DNA from: Kamptonema formosum PCC 10802 | Lineage (GTDB): Bacteria > Cyanobacteriota > Cyanobacteriia > Cyanobacteriales > Oscillatoriaceae | DNA: 64,000 nucleotides | Direction of reading: 5' to 3' | NCBI RefSeq assembly: GCF_000332335.1 | Contig: NZ_KB235948.1 | Coordinates: forward strand, 1,834,552 to 1,898,551 | In this document: positions 63,274 through 64,000 of the stretch, in pieces | Layout: the number at the start of each line of letters is the position of its first letter | How positions within the stretch are numbered: the first letter of the stretch is position 1 | The notes under the pieces: generated by a model | The model's input: only the letters and a program-made list of their open reading frames with translations | Told to the model about the DNA's origin: nothing | The model's database searches: none | Position numbers and translations under genes: made by a program

Positions 63274-64000
63274 GTGAATCTGAGCAGAATTTTCACACTC
63301 GCCAGCAACGTATTCTGGGACGTGATTCGGGAGCGCGTGCTCTACCTGACCGGCTTTTTTGCTATTCTCTTAGTAGCGGCACAGGCGCTCCTCCGAGAAG
63401 TCTCAGCCGGCACGGAGGCCAAAATGCTCGCCGATGTGGGCATCGCCGCTATTGGTGTCTTGGGTTTAATCGTCACCGTCTTTGTGGGAACTGGACTGAT
63501 TAACAAAGAAATAGACAAGCGGACAGTGCTGGTGTTGCTATCCAAACCGGTCAGCCGGTCAGAATTTATCATCGGCAAACACATCGGGCTGTCAGCGGTG
63601 CTAGCCGTTCTCATTGCTTTGATGACCGGCATTTATCTCGGCACTCTCAGTTTCTACAAGATTCCCTACCCACTGGGCAGCATTCTAGTAGCAGCCCTCT
63701 ACCTGTTTCTGGAGCTATCCTTGCTCACAGCTGTGGGGATTCTGTTTGGGGTTTTTACCAGTTCCCTGCTGGCCACCTTGCTCACCTTTGCCGTCTATGT
63801 GATGGGGCACTTGAGCCGGGATTTATTGCAGCTGGGCGAACTTAGCAAAAACCCCACGATCAAAAATCTCACGCAAACGATATATTTAGTCATCCCCGAC
63901 TTGGCTAGATTCGACCTAAAAAATGAAGCGGTTTACGGACTGTTGCCAGATACAGTAACCCTGCTCGTCAGTGCTGTCTATGGACTGGTATACATCGCGC
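63274..64000 (+). CDS. fraE: FraE-like ABC-2 permease (truncated by window end)
   Basis: A GTG start with AAGGAGG seven bases upstream opens an at least 242-residue frame. Text is LSRIFTLASNVFWDVIRERVLYLTGFFAILL, then hydrophobic segments including VGIAAIGVLGLIVTVFVGTGLINKEIDKRTVLVLLSKPVSRSEFI. The KEIDKRTVLVLLSKPVSR block is the ABC-2 permease signature and fits FraE, the third gene of the fra operon in Anabaena. It continues beyond the window. The gene follows FraD by 47 bp on the same strand. Confidence 0.78.
   Translation, partial: MNLSRIFTLASNVFWDVIRERVLYLTGFFAILLVAAQALLREVSAGTEAKMLADVGIAAIGVLGLIVTVFVGTGLINKEIDKRTVLVLLSKPVSRSEFIIGKHIGLSAVLAVLIALMTGIYLGTLSFYKIPYPLGSILVAALYLFLELSLLTAVGILFGVFTSSLLATLLTFAVYVMGHLSRDLLQLGELSKNPTIKNLTQTIYLVIPDLARFDLKNEAVYGLLPDTVTLLVSAVYGLVYIA

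Overview
The window looks like chromosome from a filamentous, non-thermophilic cyanobacterium of the Oscillatoria/Microcoleus type. The main evidence is a fraC-fraD-fraE-like filament-integrity cluster at the right edge, a methionyl-tRNA synthetase carrying the cyanobacterial CAAD membrane domain, Tab2, DUF29, DUF1822, DUF3386 and CyRepA1 family proteins, a very high load of short palindromic and tandem repeats, and scattered GCGATCGC (HIP1) sites. An octamer of the type CACCGGCA/TGCCGGTG is far commoner than HIP1. No heterocyst-specific gene was seen, and the species cannot be named from the sequence alone.

Left region (1-5.8 kb): duplicated and tandem repeats, a 12-repeat CRISPR array with its probable leader, and a cas1 gene that has lost its N-terminal domain. 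No cas2 or effector genes accompany it. Beyond a 21-bp minisatellite lie fabH and plsX (fatty acid and phospholipid initiation). From 5.8 to 13.8 kb come housekeeping genes: a D-Ala-D-Ala carboxypeptidase, LptC, a LabA-like NYN protein, metG, an acyltransferase next to a phytyl-ester-synthase-like hydrolase, and tRNA-Lys(CTT).

Region 13.9-19.0 kb resembles an integrated plasmid module: a CyRepA1 replication protein, a translationally coupled zinc-ribbon ORF, and a 765-bp tandem duplication containing iteron-like repeats. After it come a DUF29 protein, a 14-repeat WD40 protein, a DUF2993 protein, a chromate transporter and a UPF0175/DUF3368 toxin-antitoxin pair. A 313-bp MITE-like insertion with perfect terminal inverted repeats and a 9-bp target duplication lies here, and its empty site survives as a paralogue 1.2 kb away.

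Region 26.4-34.7 kb is the most interesting accessory cluster. Five leftward genes encode a giant TPR-CHAT (caspase-like) protein, a DUF1822 protein, a divergent sigma-70-like factor and two membrane proteins. It suggests a protease-sigma factor signalling circuit, which is inference. From 35 to 64 kb mostly housekeeping or metabolic genes follow: UDP-glucose dehydrogenase and UDP-glucuronate decarboxylase (UDP-xylose synthesis), LepA, two paralogous sensor kinases (one without its phosphoacceptor His), DUF3386, Nfu, a TnpB remnant, a GH57 enzyme, LysS, a retropepsin-like protease pair, RtcA, Tab2, a TldD/PmbA protein, a ClC-CBS-USP protein, a tandem-duplicated CobO and the fraCDE-like cluster, cut by the window end.
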